Assembly: GCA_002395155.1 (NCBI GenBank)
Contig: DGWD01000021.1
Location: forward strand, 1-64,000
DNA: 64,000 nt
Source of the DNA: Treponema sp. UBA4267
GTDB lineage: Bacteria > Spirochaetota > Spirochaetia > Treponematales > Treponemataceae
Reading direction: 5' to 3'
Position numbers and translations under genes: made by a program. The notes under the pieces are model-generated. The model saw only the letters and a program-made list of their open reading frames with translations, did not search any database and was not told the DNA's origin. The stretch's first letter is position 1. The number at the start of each line of letters is the position of its first letter. Shown here one piece after another: positions 52,840-60,974 of this stretch.

Positions 52840-54675
52840 TTAAATTTTAGACCTTCGGGCTAGGAAGTAAACAGAATCTAAAACAAGAATTACAAGATAA
52901 AAAACGAAGCCTATGCTAAGTCCTTTTGTAACTCCAAGTCCACCCAATAGTACGTAATTCATAAGTTTATAAAAGAACATGGCTATTTTGTAAAAAACTG
53001 CACTAATAAGGAAGAAAAATGGGAATGCCAGAAGCCAGCTTAATTTAAAATACTGATCAAGACCTACTCTGTTATTCCAGGCAAATGTTCCCAAAAGTAA
53101 AACAATAATCACAATCCAAAGAGGATAAAAGAGTCGGTTCATCAAAACCTGGCCAAATACCTCGGCTGAATATCCGTACTTTGTAGATTTATATGCAAGA
53201 TTAAAGAGTGTTGGAATGGAAAGCCCAGAAAGATTATTTGTCGAATTCTCCATCATCAAAAAATCTTGATAAGGGATTGCCAGCAGCATATATTCAGGTT
53301 CAGTAAGAACATCTCCATTGGTATAGGTATAAAGCGGAAAGTTTTCAATTCCTTCTATGTCACGACTAACTGAATGAAGCATAATATAAGGAAGCTGCTC
53401 AATCTTATCATCAATTCCCATAAGTCCCTTGGTTGTAGCATTAAGGTCTTTTGTAGAAACTGGTAAAACTTTGGCATAAGGAACTGTCATTATTCTGTAA
53501 AGTTCGCCATCTCTATCAATTGAAACAACAGTAAGGGCTCTTAAATACTGAATGGAATTGCCGGTTTCTTCTACGTTGGTAACTCCTTTTATGTAAATAA
53601 TATCTTTTGAACCATCTGCATAAGAACAGGCAAAATGAACATCGTTGGCACTTTCAAAGCTTTCCAGTTCAAGTGTTTCATCTATAAAAAAGCTTCTTTC
53701 ATTTATACGGTTTTCTGCAATTTCAAGATAGAATACTACATCCGGGTCAGATTGGAATTCACGAGAAGACTGATAAAGTTCACGGAAAATATAATAAGCT
53801 TTGAGATCATTTTTTTGAACAAGTGCAAGATACCCCTGATATTTTTTGTCAAAAGCCTTCTGGTCTTCGGTTTTATCAAGATTATGGTACTCTTCCAGAT
53901 TATTCCAGGCCTGAGTAGAAAGTTTTTTTAAGCCCTCAAGGTTAGGATCTTTTGGCGTTGCAAGTCCAATTCCCACTTCTGCAAAATAATGGGCGTTAAA
54001 CCATTCCTTTTTTTCAAAGGCTTCCTGAGCTTTTACATAATACTGGTAAACTTCATTGATTTGTTGAGGATCAATTATAACTCTATCAACTTTTTCTGCA
54101 TCTTCTACAGACTGATAAAGCTTAAATCGCAAATCGGAAGTTTTAGCCCTGTTTATTTCCAAATCGGCCTTATCACGTAATTTACTGGCAGGCTTACAAT
54201 TTGGATCTAGTTTTAAGGCGGCATCAGCATATCGGATTGCACGCTCATAATAACCATTACTGTAAAGATTATCTCCTACTTTTACGTAATCATTTATAAG
54301 TTTAGGCTGATTGATAATGTTAGCTTTTTTCCGTGCCGTAAAGAGGCCTAAAAGTTCGGAAGATAATGTCAGCAGAGCCGCAATAATGATGGCAGTAATC
54401 ATTACAATTTTAAAACGATCCACCATTGCTTTAGAAAAACGAGATGTCGACCCTTCTGGATTATGTCCAAAATAAACAGAACAACTAATTACATAACCAG
54501 TTAAACTAATCATTGGCAAATATACTATAAAATACTGAAAACCTGTCAAAAGCTTATAAGCAAAAACAGATTTTTCTGCCACTCCAAAAGGAATATCTGC
54601 AAAAAAGCCCAAAACAAAACATGTAATTAATCCTAAGCCCAGAAAAACTGAAAATATAATTAAAATCTTCTTCAT
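52840..54675 (-). CDS. membrane protein with TPR-like region, unknown function
   Basis: A 611-residue protein with three N-terminal membrane helices (~3-25, 44-66, 92-115). A helical, TPR-like outside region (~125-290, with SNGYYERAIRYADAALKLDP) and a beta-rich domain (~320-470) follow, then three C-terminal helices (~515-605). I recognise no named family. The GTG at 54678 is followed by ATG at 54675; GGAGG five bases before the ATG decides the start. It is encoded directly after another unknown membrane protein, 9 bases apart. The two-ended membrane layout suggests an envelope complex. This is inference. Confidence 0.8.
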   Translation of the reverse strand: MKKILIIFSVFLGLGLITCFVLGFFADIPFGVAEKSVFAYKLLTGFQYFIVYLPMISLTGYVISCSVYFGHNPEGSTSRFSKAMVDRFKIVMITAIIIAALLTLSSELLGLFTARKKANIINQPKLINDYVKVGDNLYSNGYYERAIRYADAALKLDPNCKPASKLRDKADLEINRAKTSDLRFKLYQSVEDAEKVDRVIIDPQQINEVYQYYVKAQEAFEKKEWFNAHYFAEVGIGLATPKDPNLEGLKKLSTQAWNNLEEYHNLDKTEDQKAFDKKYQGYLALVQKNDLKAYYIFRELYQSSREFQSDPDVVFYLEIAENRINERSFFIDETLELESFESANDVHFACSYADGSKDIIYIKGVTNVEETGNSIQYLRALTVVSIDRDGELYRIMTVPYAKVLPVSTKDLNATTKGLMGIDDKIEQLPYIMLHSVSRDIEGIENFPLYTYTNGDVLTEPEYMLLAIPYQDFLMMENSTNNLSGLSIPTLFNLAYKSTKYGYSAEVFGQVLMNRLFYPLWIVIIVLLLGTFAWNNRVGLDQYFKLSWLLAFPFFFLISAVFYKIAMFFYKLMNYVLLGGLGVTKGLSIGFVFYLVILVLDSVYFLARRSKI

Positions 54676-54684
54676 CACTTCCTC

Positions 54685-55653
54685 CTACTTAGCCTTATTA
54701 GCATGCTTATGCAGGGCAAACTTAATAATTCCAGCCACAACAAAAATCACGGTAAACAAAAGATTAATTACACAGATTAAAGGATCATTAATATAGTTTC
54801 CAAGTTTACTAATAACAACATTATCTACAAGTCTATTTTTTAATTCTGTAAGATAAGGCATGTAATACACAGCATTGACCACAAGAATCATAAAATAACT
54901 AATAAAAAGCATACTTACATTTATAAGCTTCCATTCAAAGAAACTTGTAATTCCATACAAGGAGCAAATTACAAGAGCTATAGAAAGAAAGCCAAGATAT
55001 GTCAAAAATCCATCATCCCAAGCCTGCTTTTGATGCTCAACTAAAATTTTCATGTTATAAGGAAGTTCAAGAATTTTTTCGGTAAAAGTTTCTTTGATTA
55101 AGATTTCTTTATATGGATAAGCGGCCTTTAATAATTCTAAATCATCATCAACAAGCTGATTAAAGTAAACATCTCCATATTCATTTGCATCAATTACGAC
55201 TGTATTTGCCTTAAGCTGACCTTCCTGATCAGGAGAAAAATCTTCTGTAAAATAGTAAATCTTATTATCTAATTGCCTAAAATAACCTTTAGAAAGTGTA
55301 ATTTTAGCTGTTTCTGGCGAAAAGTGACGATCGCAAAGTTTATTTAACTCATACAGCCCTGGAAATAAAAGCAACCAGGTTATAAGACAGATAAGGATAT
55401 AGGCAATCGACTGAGGAATTCCACCAGGATGTCTAATTCTGTAATAAGCAATTAGAGGACAAATAAAAAATACAAGACAGTAAGCAATATAAAAAACAGC
55501 TCTATACAAATCTCTATCTTCGAAAAATTTAATATCACGTCCTGCAACAAAATCCATAAGATTTAAATAGCAAGAATAAAGAAATGTTCCTATAAGAAAG
55601 CCTGTTAATAAAAATACAAGATATATGATTAATAAATTTATAGCTTTTTTCAT
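54685..55653 (-). CDS. membrane protein of unknown function
   Basis: A 322-residue protein with three N-terminal helices (~8-30, 50-70, 82-102) and an outside domain of ~110 residues (~105-215, KITLSKGYFRQLDNKIYYF). Three C-terminal helices (~218-310) and a basic tail HKHANKAK complete it. The layout mirrors that of the larger downstream gene: helices, outside domain, helices. This suggests the pair act as partners. AGGAT lies before the ATG. No family recognised. Confidence 0.8.
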   Translation of the reverse strand: MKKAINLLIIYLVFLLTGFLIGTFLYSCYLNLMDFVAGRDIKFFEDRDLYRAVFYIAYCLVFFICPLIAYYRIRHPGGIPQSIAYILICLITWLLLFPGLYELNKLCDRHFSPETAKITLSKGYFRQLDNKIYYFTEDFSPDQEGQLKANTVVIDANEYGDVYFNQLVDDDLELLKAAYPYKEILIKETFTEKILELPYNMKILVEHQKQAWDDGFLTYLGFLSIALVICSLYGITSFFEWKLINVSMLFISYFMILVVNAVYYMPYLTELKNRLVDNVVISKLGNYINDPLICVINLLFTVIFVVAGIIKFALHKHANKAK

Positions 55654-55766
55654 GCCGATCCTTTTAAGTATATTATACTACTTAAATTATCGTATATAAT
55701 AAGGTATAACCTTACATTTATTTAAATATGAACTATTGAAATCAACTTAAGTTTCCGATAATAGAT

Positions 55767-55796
55767 TTGACAGAAATATCATAACTTAGATATAAT
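55767..55796 (+). promoter_or_regulatory. promoter of the STAS/zinc-ribbon gene
   Basis: TTGACA (55767-55772), 18 bases, TATAAT (55791-55796), then AGGAA before the ATG at 55825. Both hexamers are consensus. Confidence 0.8.
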
Positions 55797-55824
55797 AAAT
55801 GAACGAATATAATAGGAATATGCA

Positions 55825-56379
55825 ATGGAAAATAACAATACTATAGTCCCTGGCTTTGATAACGAAAAGGACGACAGTCTTACAATTTCTCTTAGAAAAG
55901 CAGATAGCATAAACAAAGGGATTTTTATTTATCTAAGCGGTTATATCGACACCTATAATTCAAGTTTCTTCCAGAAACAAATGACAAAGGTAATCGATGC
56001 TGGTTTTATAAACTTAGTATTTAACTGCTCATCATTAAACTATGTATCTTCTACAGGTATTGGTTCTTTTACTGTATTCTTAAAAGTTGTAAAACCAAAG
56101 GGAGGAGACGTAGTTCTTCTTGAAATTCAGCCTAAGGTATATGAAGTATTCCAGCTTTTGGGATTCTCTCAATTCTTTAATATTAAGAGTTCTGCAGATG
56201 AAGCAATTGCTTACTTCTCAAATGGCGGTGGAGCTTCTGAAAACTCAACCTTCCCTCTTGTAATTTCATGTCCTGTTTGTAACAAGAAATTACGAGCTAC
56301 AAAGTCTGGTAGATTCAGATGTTCTGGCTGCCGCTCAATTCTTGCAATTAATGATGTTGGAGAAGTTTCTTTAGGCTAA
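55825..56379 (+). CDS. STAS domain protein with C-terminal zinc ribbon
   Basis: 184 residues. The STAS domain (~15-130) contains LNYVSSTGIGSFTVFL, so the phosphorylatable Ser/Thr site of anti-sigma antagonists is kept, unlike the STAS protein at 38.9 kb. After a Gly-rich linker comes a zinc ribbon (~150-175) with CPVCNKK and CSGCRS. The ribbon might bind nucleic acid or a protein partner. It has its own consensus promoter and terminator, so it is a single-gene unit. It is a plausible target of the SpoIIE-type phosphatases at 39-43 kb; this is not shown. Confidence 0.85.
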   Translation: MENNNTIVPGFDNEKDDSLTISLRKADSINKGIFIYLSGYIDTYNSSFFQKQMTKVIDAGFINLVFNCSSLNYVSSTGIGSFTVFLKVVKPKGGDVVLLEIQPKVYEVFQLLGFSQFFNIKSSADEAIAYFSNGGGASENSTFPLVISCPVCNKKLRATKSGRFRCSGCRSILAINDVGEVSLG

Positions 56380-56421
56380 GTCCTAGGAATAATCCTAAAC
56401 AGTAAGAAATTACAAGACTAA

Positions 56422-56453
56422 GAAAGACCTTCGTTTTCGAGGGTCTTTTTTTT
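56422..56453 (+). terminator. terminator of the STAS/zinc-ribbon gene
   Basis: AAAGACCTTCG pairs with CGAGGGTCTTT around a TTTT loop (one G-U), followed by T8. It begins 42 bases after the stop. Confidence 0.88.
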
Positions 56454-56545
56454 ATGCTCTTTTCATATTTATATATCATTCTAAATATTGGAAGAGGAAC
56501 TATCAGATTCGTGAAACTTTTTATCCCCCGTGTGAAACAAAAAAT

Positions 56546-56814
56546 TGTGGAAAACCTGTGGATAACTTTTGGATTTAATTTGTTCATCCAACTAAAAAAC
56601 TAATTTTTTTTAACTTATTTTTTCTTTAATAATTTGATTTTAGAGTTTTTAATATCCTTAATTCTTTGTATTACAAGTATTTACACCATTTTTTAGAATT
56701 TTCGTAAAATTTTCGTAATTTTTTTTAAAAACCTACTTGACATGTCATTTTGACACATAAGAGTTGAAAAAATGTGGATAACTTGTGGATACATTGCGGA
56801 TATTATATGGATAA
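56546..56814. other. cluster of phased DnaA boxes with AT-rich core (candidate origin)
   Basis: Six copies of a DnaA-box-like 9-mer (consensus TGTGGATAA, the reverse of TTATCCACA) point the same way. They lie at 56546 (TGTGGAAAA), 56557 (TGTGGATAA), 56773 (TGTGGATAA), 56784 (TGTGGATAC), 56795 (TGCGGATAT) and 56806 (TATGGATAA). Within each cluster the spacing is exactly 11 bp, close to one helical turn. Between the clusters lie ~207 bases of very AT-rich sequence with T runs, fit for unwinding. The whole gene-free stretch is 56454-56890. No dnaA, dnaN or gyr gene is in the window. It could be the chromosomal origin, a DnaA-titration site or a DnaA-controlled promoter. Confidence 0.6.
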
Positions 56815-56854
56815 ATCCAATAAGAGGACTTCTAAATCCTTGTAATACATTCAT

Positions 56855-56883
56855 TTGTCATTTTGCTAAATCTTTTATATACT
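56855..56883 (+). promoter_or_regulatory. promoter of the polyprenyl synthetase operon
   Basis: TTGTCA (56855-56860), 17 bases, TATACT (56878-56883). The ATG follows after 7 bases and has no ribosome site, so the transcript is probably leaderless. It lies 41 bases after the last DnaA box. Confidence 0.65.
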
Positions 56884-56890
56884 TTAAAAT

Positions 56891-57946
56891 ATGAGCCAAT
56901 TAAATAAAGAATTTTCTGATATTTTACAAAACATTGAAACAGCATTAAACAAAGCCTTACCTGCAAGTCCAAACGAAATCTGGACTAATGACTCTTTTAC
57001 TAAACTTCCTCAGGCTATTAAGAACGAACATATTCAAAATCTTATAACACCAAATAAAAACCTTATTGATTTGGGTGGAAAACGCTGGCGTCCCCTGCTG
57101 TTAATTCTTTGTTACCAAATGGCTAAGGAATCTAATCCTGCTCAGGCCCTTACCCAAGAACAGGCCTACTCTATCACACCGCTGGTAGAATTTGTTCACA
57201 CAGCAAGCCTTATACATGATGATATAGAAGACTCTGCAGATTTTAGACGGGGAAAACCCGCTGCACACATTACATATGGCCTTGATACAGCTTTAAACGC
57301 AGGTGCCTGGCTATATTTTGAAGCACCCGTCTGCATAAATAAAATGGATATTTCCGACCAAATGAAGCTTAAACTTTATCAAGTTTATACAAATGAACTT
57401 AGGCTTTTACATCTTGGACAGGCTATGGATATTTACTGGCATAGGAATCCTTCGCTTTTTCCAACTTCAGATGAATATCTTGCTATGGTAAAAAATAAAA
57501 CAGGAAGACTTGCCGCCATGGCAGCTAAAATTGGTTGTATTGCAGGTGGAATGTCTATTGAAGAAGCTGAAAATTTTGCAGATATAGCTGCTAACATTGG
57601 TATTGGATTTCAAATTATTGATGATGTAATTAATCTAACAAGTGGAAATGTCGGCAAAAAACGTGGAGATGATATTGTCGAAGGTAAAAAAAGTCTGCCT
57701 GTCTTAATCCACATTACTAAAAAACCTAACGATAAAGAACAAATTGCAAATTTCATGGCAAAGGCCGGCAAAGAAGGAATTAATTCCAATGCAGTAGAAG
57801 AATGTATAAATCTGCTGGAAAGTTCTTCTTGTATAAAAGATGCAGCCGCCCAGGGTACAAAACTGATAAAGGAAAACTGCTCTAAAATGCATTCACAAAA
57901 GATAGAAGATTTATTTACAGCTATGATTCCGGAGACTTTCAGATGA
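56891..57946 (+). CDS. polyprenyl synthetase family protein
   Basis: A trans-isoprenyl diphosphate synthase of 351 residues. The first aspartate-rich motif is LIHDDIEDSADFRRGKPAAH and the second is IIDDVINLTSG. GGKRWRPLL is the IPP-binding site. It should build a farnesyl- or longer-chain diphosphate for undecaprenyl-type or quinone side chains; chain length is not predictable with certainty. Its stop overlaps the TPR gene start by four bases. Confidence 0.92.
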   Translation: MSQLNKEFSDILQNIETALNKALPASPNEIWTNDSFTKLPQAIKNEHIQNLITPNKNLIDLGGKRWRPLLLILCYQMAKESNPAQALTQEQAYSITPLVEFVHTASLIHDDIEDSADFRRGKPAAHITYGLDTALNAGAWLYFEAPVCINKMDISDQMKLKLYQVYTNELRLLHLGQAMDIYWHRNPSLFPTSDEYLAMVKNKTGRLAAMAAKIGCIAGGMSIEEAENFADIAANIGIGFQIIDDVINLTSGNVGKKRGDDIVEGKKSLPVLIHITKKPNDKEQIANFMAKAGKEGINSNAVEECINLLESSSCIKDAAAQGTKLIKENCSKMHSQKIEDLFTAMIPETFR

Positions 57947-58461
57947 TTGAGCGATCAGACAAGTTAAATAATCAAGCTATTCTTTTGGCTTCCGATGGTT
58001 CCTACCAGGAGGCTATAGCCTGTTTTAAAAGAGCAATTGTAATTGATAAAGAAAACTCTCTTTTATGGTACAACCTGGGGGTTACCTACCGCGATGCAGG
58101 AAACTTGGTTGAAGCAGAAAAATCGTTAGCGACTGCCTTTATGATTTCTCCAGAAAACATGGACATTGAAGAAACCTATGCAACAATCTGTTTGATGCAA
58201 AAAGATTTGGAAAGTGTACGTGAAATCTGTGTAGAAGGCCTGGACTATAATCCTCTGCATTCTCATCTTTTTAATTTACTTGGCGTTGTAGAGTTTCAAT
58301 CCGAAAATTATGATGAAGCTGCAGAATATTTTGAAGAGGCTGTCCATATAAATCCATACTACCTCGATGCTCTTTATAACTTAAAAGACACTTATTCAAT
58401 GCTGAACAATAAAAATGGCGAATATGAAGTTGATCAAAAAATTAAGGAGATTGAAAAATAA
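57943..58461 (+). CDS. tetratricopeptide repeat protein
   Basis: A 172-residue protein built of about four TPR units, for example YQEAIACFKRAIVIDKENS, LWYNLGVTYRDAGNLVEAEK and FNLLGVVEFQSENYDEAAEY. No signal peptide or membrane segment. It is likely a cytoplasmic scaffold. It is overlapped by both neighbours (4 bases and 1 base), so it is translated together with the polyprenyl synthetase and the small membrane protein. Confidence 0.88.
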   Translation: MIERSDKLNNQAILLASDGSYQEAIACFKRAIVIDKENSLLWYNLGVTYRDAGNLVEAEKSLATAFMISPENMDIEETYATICLMQKDLESVREICVEGLDYNPLHSHLFNLLGVVEFQSENYDEAAEYFEEAVHINPYYLDALYNLKDTYSMLNNKNGEYEVDQKIKEIEK

Positions 58462-58775
58462 TGGGACAAACAATTATAGAAAGCTTTCACAGAACATGGA
58501 CAAAAAGACTTTTACACACACTTTGCCTCATTTTACCTATTTTTTCGGCCTTTGCAGGATACTTTCTTTCAGGACCAATAGCCAAAAATCTTTTCAAATT
58601 AGAAGAAAATACCGAATTTTTTAAATTCATTTGCTGTATGGTATTTTTTATTATTACAACTCTAATTATTTTTATTTTTACCAGAAGTGAAAAACCTATT
58701 ATGAATATACGTATTCTTGCCAATAAAAATGGCTCTCCAAATTCTAATGAATCTGAAGAGCCACTTTCCAAGTAA
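58461..58775 (+). CDS. small membrane protein, unknown function
   Basis: 104 residues with two hydrophobic helices (~20-38 and ~55-73), a basic N-terminus and a polar C-terminal tail of 30 residues. No family recognised. The ATG overlaps the TPR gene stop by one base, which supports it as a real gene. No terminator hairpin is seen in the 23 bases before the convergent cheB gene. Confidence 0.7.
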   Translation: MGQTIIESFHRTWTKRLLHTLCLILPIFSAFAGYFLSGPIAKNLFKLEENTEFFKFICCMVFFIITTLIIFIFTRSEKPIMNIRILANKNGSPNSNESEEPLSK

Positions 58776-58798
58776 ACTTATATATTTAACAAATAAAT

Positions 58799-59998
58799 CT
58801 AGCTAACCAGATGCTCTCTGGCAAGTTTAGATATTTCGTCTGCCATCTGCATAAGTGGGACCTGTTTCTGAACTCCACCCAATTCATAAGCAACCTTAGG
58901 CATACCATAAACAATACTAGAAGCCTGATCCTGACCAAGAGTCCAAGCACCCTGTTTACGCATTTCTGTAATCTGAGCAGCTCCATCGCGTCCCATACCA
59001 GTCATAATAACGCCCAAAGCACGATTCTGGAAGATATTTGCAACAGATTCAAACAAAACATCACAAGAAGGTCTATGTCCGTTTCTTGGCTCATCTTGAG
59101 ACAACTTGATAAAGTTTCCCAAAGCTCTATGTTCAACAAACATATGATAGCTTCCTGGTGCAATATAAATATGACCTTCCAAAATAGGTTCTCCATCGAC
59201 AGCTTCTGTAACTGTCAAAGGACAAATATTGTTCAAAGAATTTGCAAATTCCTTTGTAAAACCTGCAGGCATATGCTGAACAACCAAAATAGGCTGCTTT
59301 AAGCGTGGATCAATTGCCTTGAATACGTCACGGAGGGCATTTGGACCTCCTGTAGAAATACCAATAGCAATAATTTCAATTTTACCACCTTCACGTGCTG
59401 GTGTTATAACTACAGGTTCTTTTACCTGAGGCTTAAACCATGATTCAGGAACAATATCTTTTTTAGTGATAGAAGCGGCCTTTGCTGCATCATCACCTTT
59501 CTTCTGAATAACAAAGCGTTCAGCTTCTTTTAGCTTAATCTGATGAGAGAAATACTCAGGATCAGGAATTTTCTTTCCATGAGCACTTGCATAAGTTCCA
59601 CCATAAGAAGCAATCAATTCAATAATATCTTTTGTAACATCAGCAATCTTAAGAGTTACAGAAGTTCCACCTGGCTTTGTAATAAAGTCAGAAGCCCCCA
59701 ACTCAAGACATTCAATTGTTACAGCAGCACCTTCTGTTGCAATACTTGAAAGAATGATTACAGGAACATCAATTCTTAATTCTTTTCGTTTCTTAAGGAA
59801 TTCGACACCATTCATTTTTGGCATTTCAATGTCCAAAAGAATTACATCAGGTTTTGTTGTTTTTAATTTTTCTAGTAAATCAAGCCCATTTTCAGCTTTA
59901 CCACAAACAGTCAGTCCATTTGTTTCATCAACGATTCTACCAATTAAGTTACGCATTAAGGCAGAATCATCACATACCATTACTGAAATCTCATCCAT
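58799..59998 (-). CDS. cheB: chemotaxis protein-glutamate methylesterase CheB
   Basis: Removes methyl groups from chemoreceptors. The receiver domain (~1-120) has DDSALMRNLIG, the phosphorylated Asp in ILLDIEMPKMNG, and Lys in TKPGG. After a linker, the methylesterase domain (~200-395) has the catalytic Ser in GISTGGPNALRD, the His in VQHMPAGFTKEFA and the Asp in TGMGRDGA. The 399-residue length is normal. AGGA lies 8 bases before the ATG. It is 35 bases downstream of cheR, the opposing enzyme. Confidence 0.96.
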   Translation of the reverse strand: MDEISVMVCDDSALMRNLIGRIVDETNGLTVCGKAENGLDLLEKLKTTKPDVILLDIEMPKMNGVEFLKKRKELRIDVPVIILSSIATEGAAVTIECLELGASDFITKPGGTSVTLKIADVTKDIIELIASYGGTYASAHGKKIPDPEYFSHQIKLKEAERFVIQKKGDDAAKAASITKKDIVPESWFKPQVKEPVVITPAREGGKIEIIAIGISTGGPNALRDVFKAIDPRLKQPILVVQHMPAGFTKEFANSLNNICPLTVTEAVDGEPILEGHIYIAPGSYHMFVEHRALGNFIKLSQDEPRNGHRPSCDVLFESVANIFQNRALGVIMTGMGRDGAAQITEMRKQGAWTLGQDQASSIVYGMPKVAYELGGVQKQVPLMQMADEISKLAREHLVS

Positions 59999-60033
59999 AG
60001 CGAAAATCCTATATTTAAATATAAATTAATTTT

Positions 60034-60849
60034 TTACTTTTTTCCGTAGAAACAAGCCCATTCAGTCTTAATAAACTCAAAATTAGTCTTCATTCCGAAT
60101 AATGATTCAGAGTGACCAATAAAGAGATAAGCCTGTGGAGCTAAAGCATCCCAGAAATGATTAATTACTGCTAATTGTGCAGGTTCATCAAAATAAATCA
60201 AAACGTTTCGACAGAATATTACATCCAGATTTCGTTCACCAGAATCATTTTTTAGATTATGATAATCGAAACGAATCTTATTCTTTATCTCATCTTTGAT
60301 TTGATAGCCACCTTCTACCTTTGTAAAATACTTAGAAAGGTAGTCTGCAGGAATTCCATCTACGCGGTTATCTGGATAAAAGCCCTGCTGAGCTGTCATT
60401 AATGATTTTAAGGATATATCTGAAGCAATAATTTTGAAGTCAAAGCCAACTGGACAAATTTCCTTCATAATCATTGCAATAGTATAAGGTTCCTCTCCTG
60501 TTGAACATCCCGCACTCCAAATTTTTATAGTACGGTCTGCACCTCTTGCCTTTTTAAGTTCAGCAACACTTGGAATAACATAATTAATAAATGCATCAAA
60601 ATGGGGTTGATTTCTAAAGAAACGAGTAAGATTAGTTGTAACCGAATCCAACATAACCTTCATTTCCTCAGGATTCTTTGTAATTATTGCATAGTATTCC
60701 TGTGGTGTGGCTATATTTTTTTTACGCAAAAGTTCCTTGATACGACTATCAAGAATTGATCTGTTTGTTGCAGAGAAAGTGATTCCACTTTCATCATAAA
60801 TTATTTTACGAAACAATTCGTAATCTGCATCATTTAGTATTTCAAGCAT
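60034..60849 (-). CDS. cheR: chemotaxis protein methyltransferase CheR
   Basis: Adds methyl groups to glutamates on chemoreceptors using SAM. The N-terminal helical domain (~1-75, with TTNLTRFFRNQPHF just after) is followed by the SAM domain, with IWSAGCSTGEEPYTIAM, and by VIFCRNVLIYFDEP. The length is 271 residues. No ribosome site precedes the ATG. The promoter's -10 box is 7 bases away, so a leaderless transcript is likely. It is co-directional with cheB. Confidence 0.96.
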   Translation of the reverse strand: MLEILNDADYELFRKIIYDESGITFSATNRSILDSRIKELLRKKNIATPQEYYAIITKNPEEMKVMLDSVTTNLTRFFRNQPHFDAFINYVIPSVAELKKARGADRTIKIWSAGCSTGEEPYTIAMIMKEICPVGFDFKIIASDISLKSLMTAQQGFYPDNRVDGIPADYLSKYFTKVEGGYQIKDEIKNKIRFDYHNLKNDSGERNLDVIFCRNVLIYFDEPAQLAVINHFWDALAPQAYLFIGHSESLFGMKTNFEFIKTEWACFYGKK

Positions 60850-60856
60850 AGAGAAT

Positions 60857-60885
60857 ATTATAAACGATATTCTTTTAAAAGTAAA
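60857..60885 (-). promoter_or_regulatory. promoter of cheR
   Basis: On the minus strand TTTACT (60885-60880), 17 bases, TATAAT (60862-60857), with the ATG 7 bases later and no Shine-Dalgarno sequence. Confidence 0.6.
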
Positions 60886-60900
60886 AGAATTTGATTAGCT

Positions 60901-60950
60901 AAAAAAAAGTCCTGCTAGATAAATTAGGAGGAACTCTAGCAGGACCAAAA
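60901..60950 (-). terminator. terminator of the uxaC-eda-kdgK operon
   Basis: On the minus strand GGTCCTGCTAGA pairs with TCTAGCAGGACT over at least 11 bp, with a 15-base loop and T8. It lies 25 bases after the kdgK stop. Confidence 0.92.
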
Positions 60951-60974
60951 AACTAGAAGTATATAAATTCGAGA

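Noticed and set aside
56348..56587. 79-codon minus-strand open frame with a hydrophobic end
   Set aside because: It runs through the terminator hairpin and the first DnaA boxes and has no ribosome site. Its hydrophobic stretch is read from the antisense terminator region.
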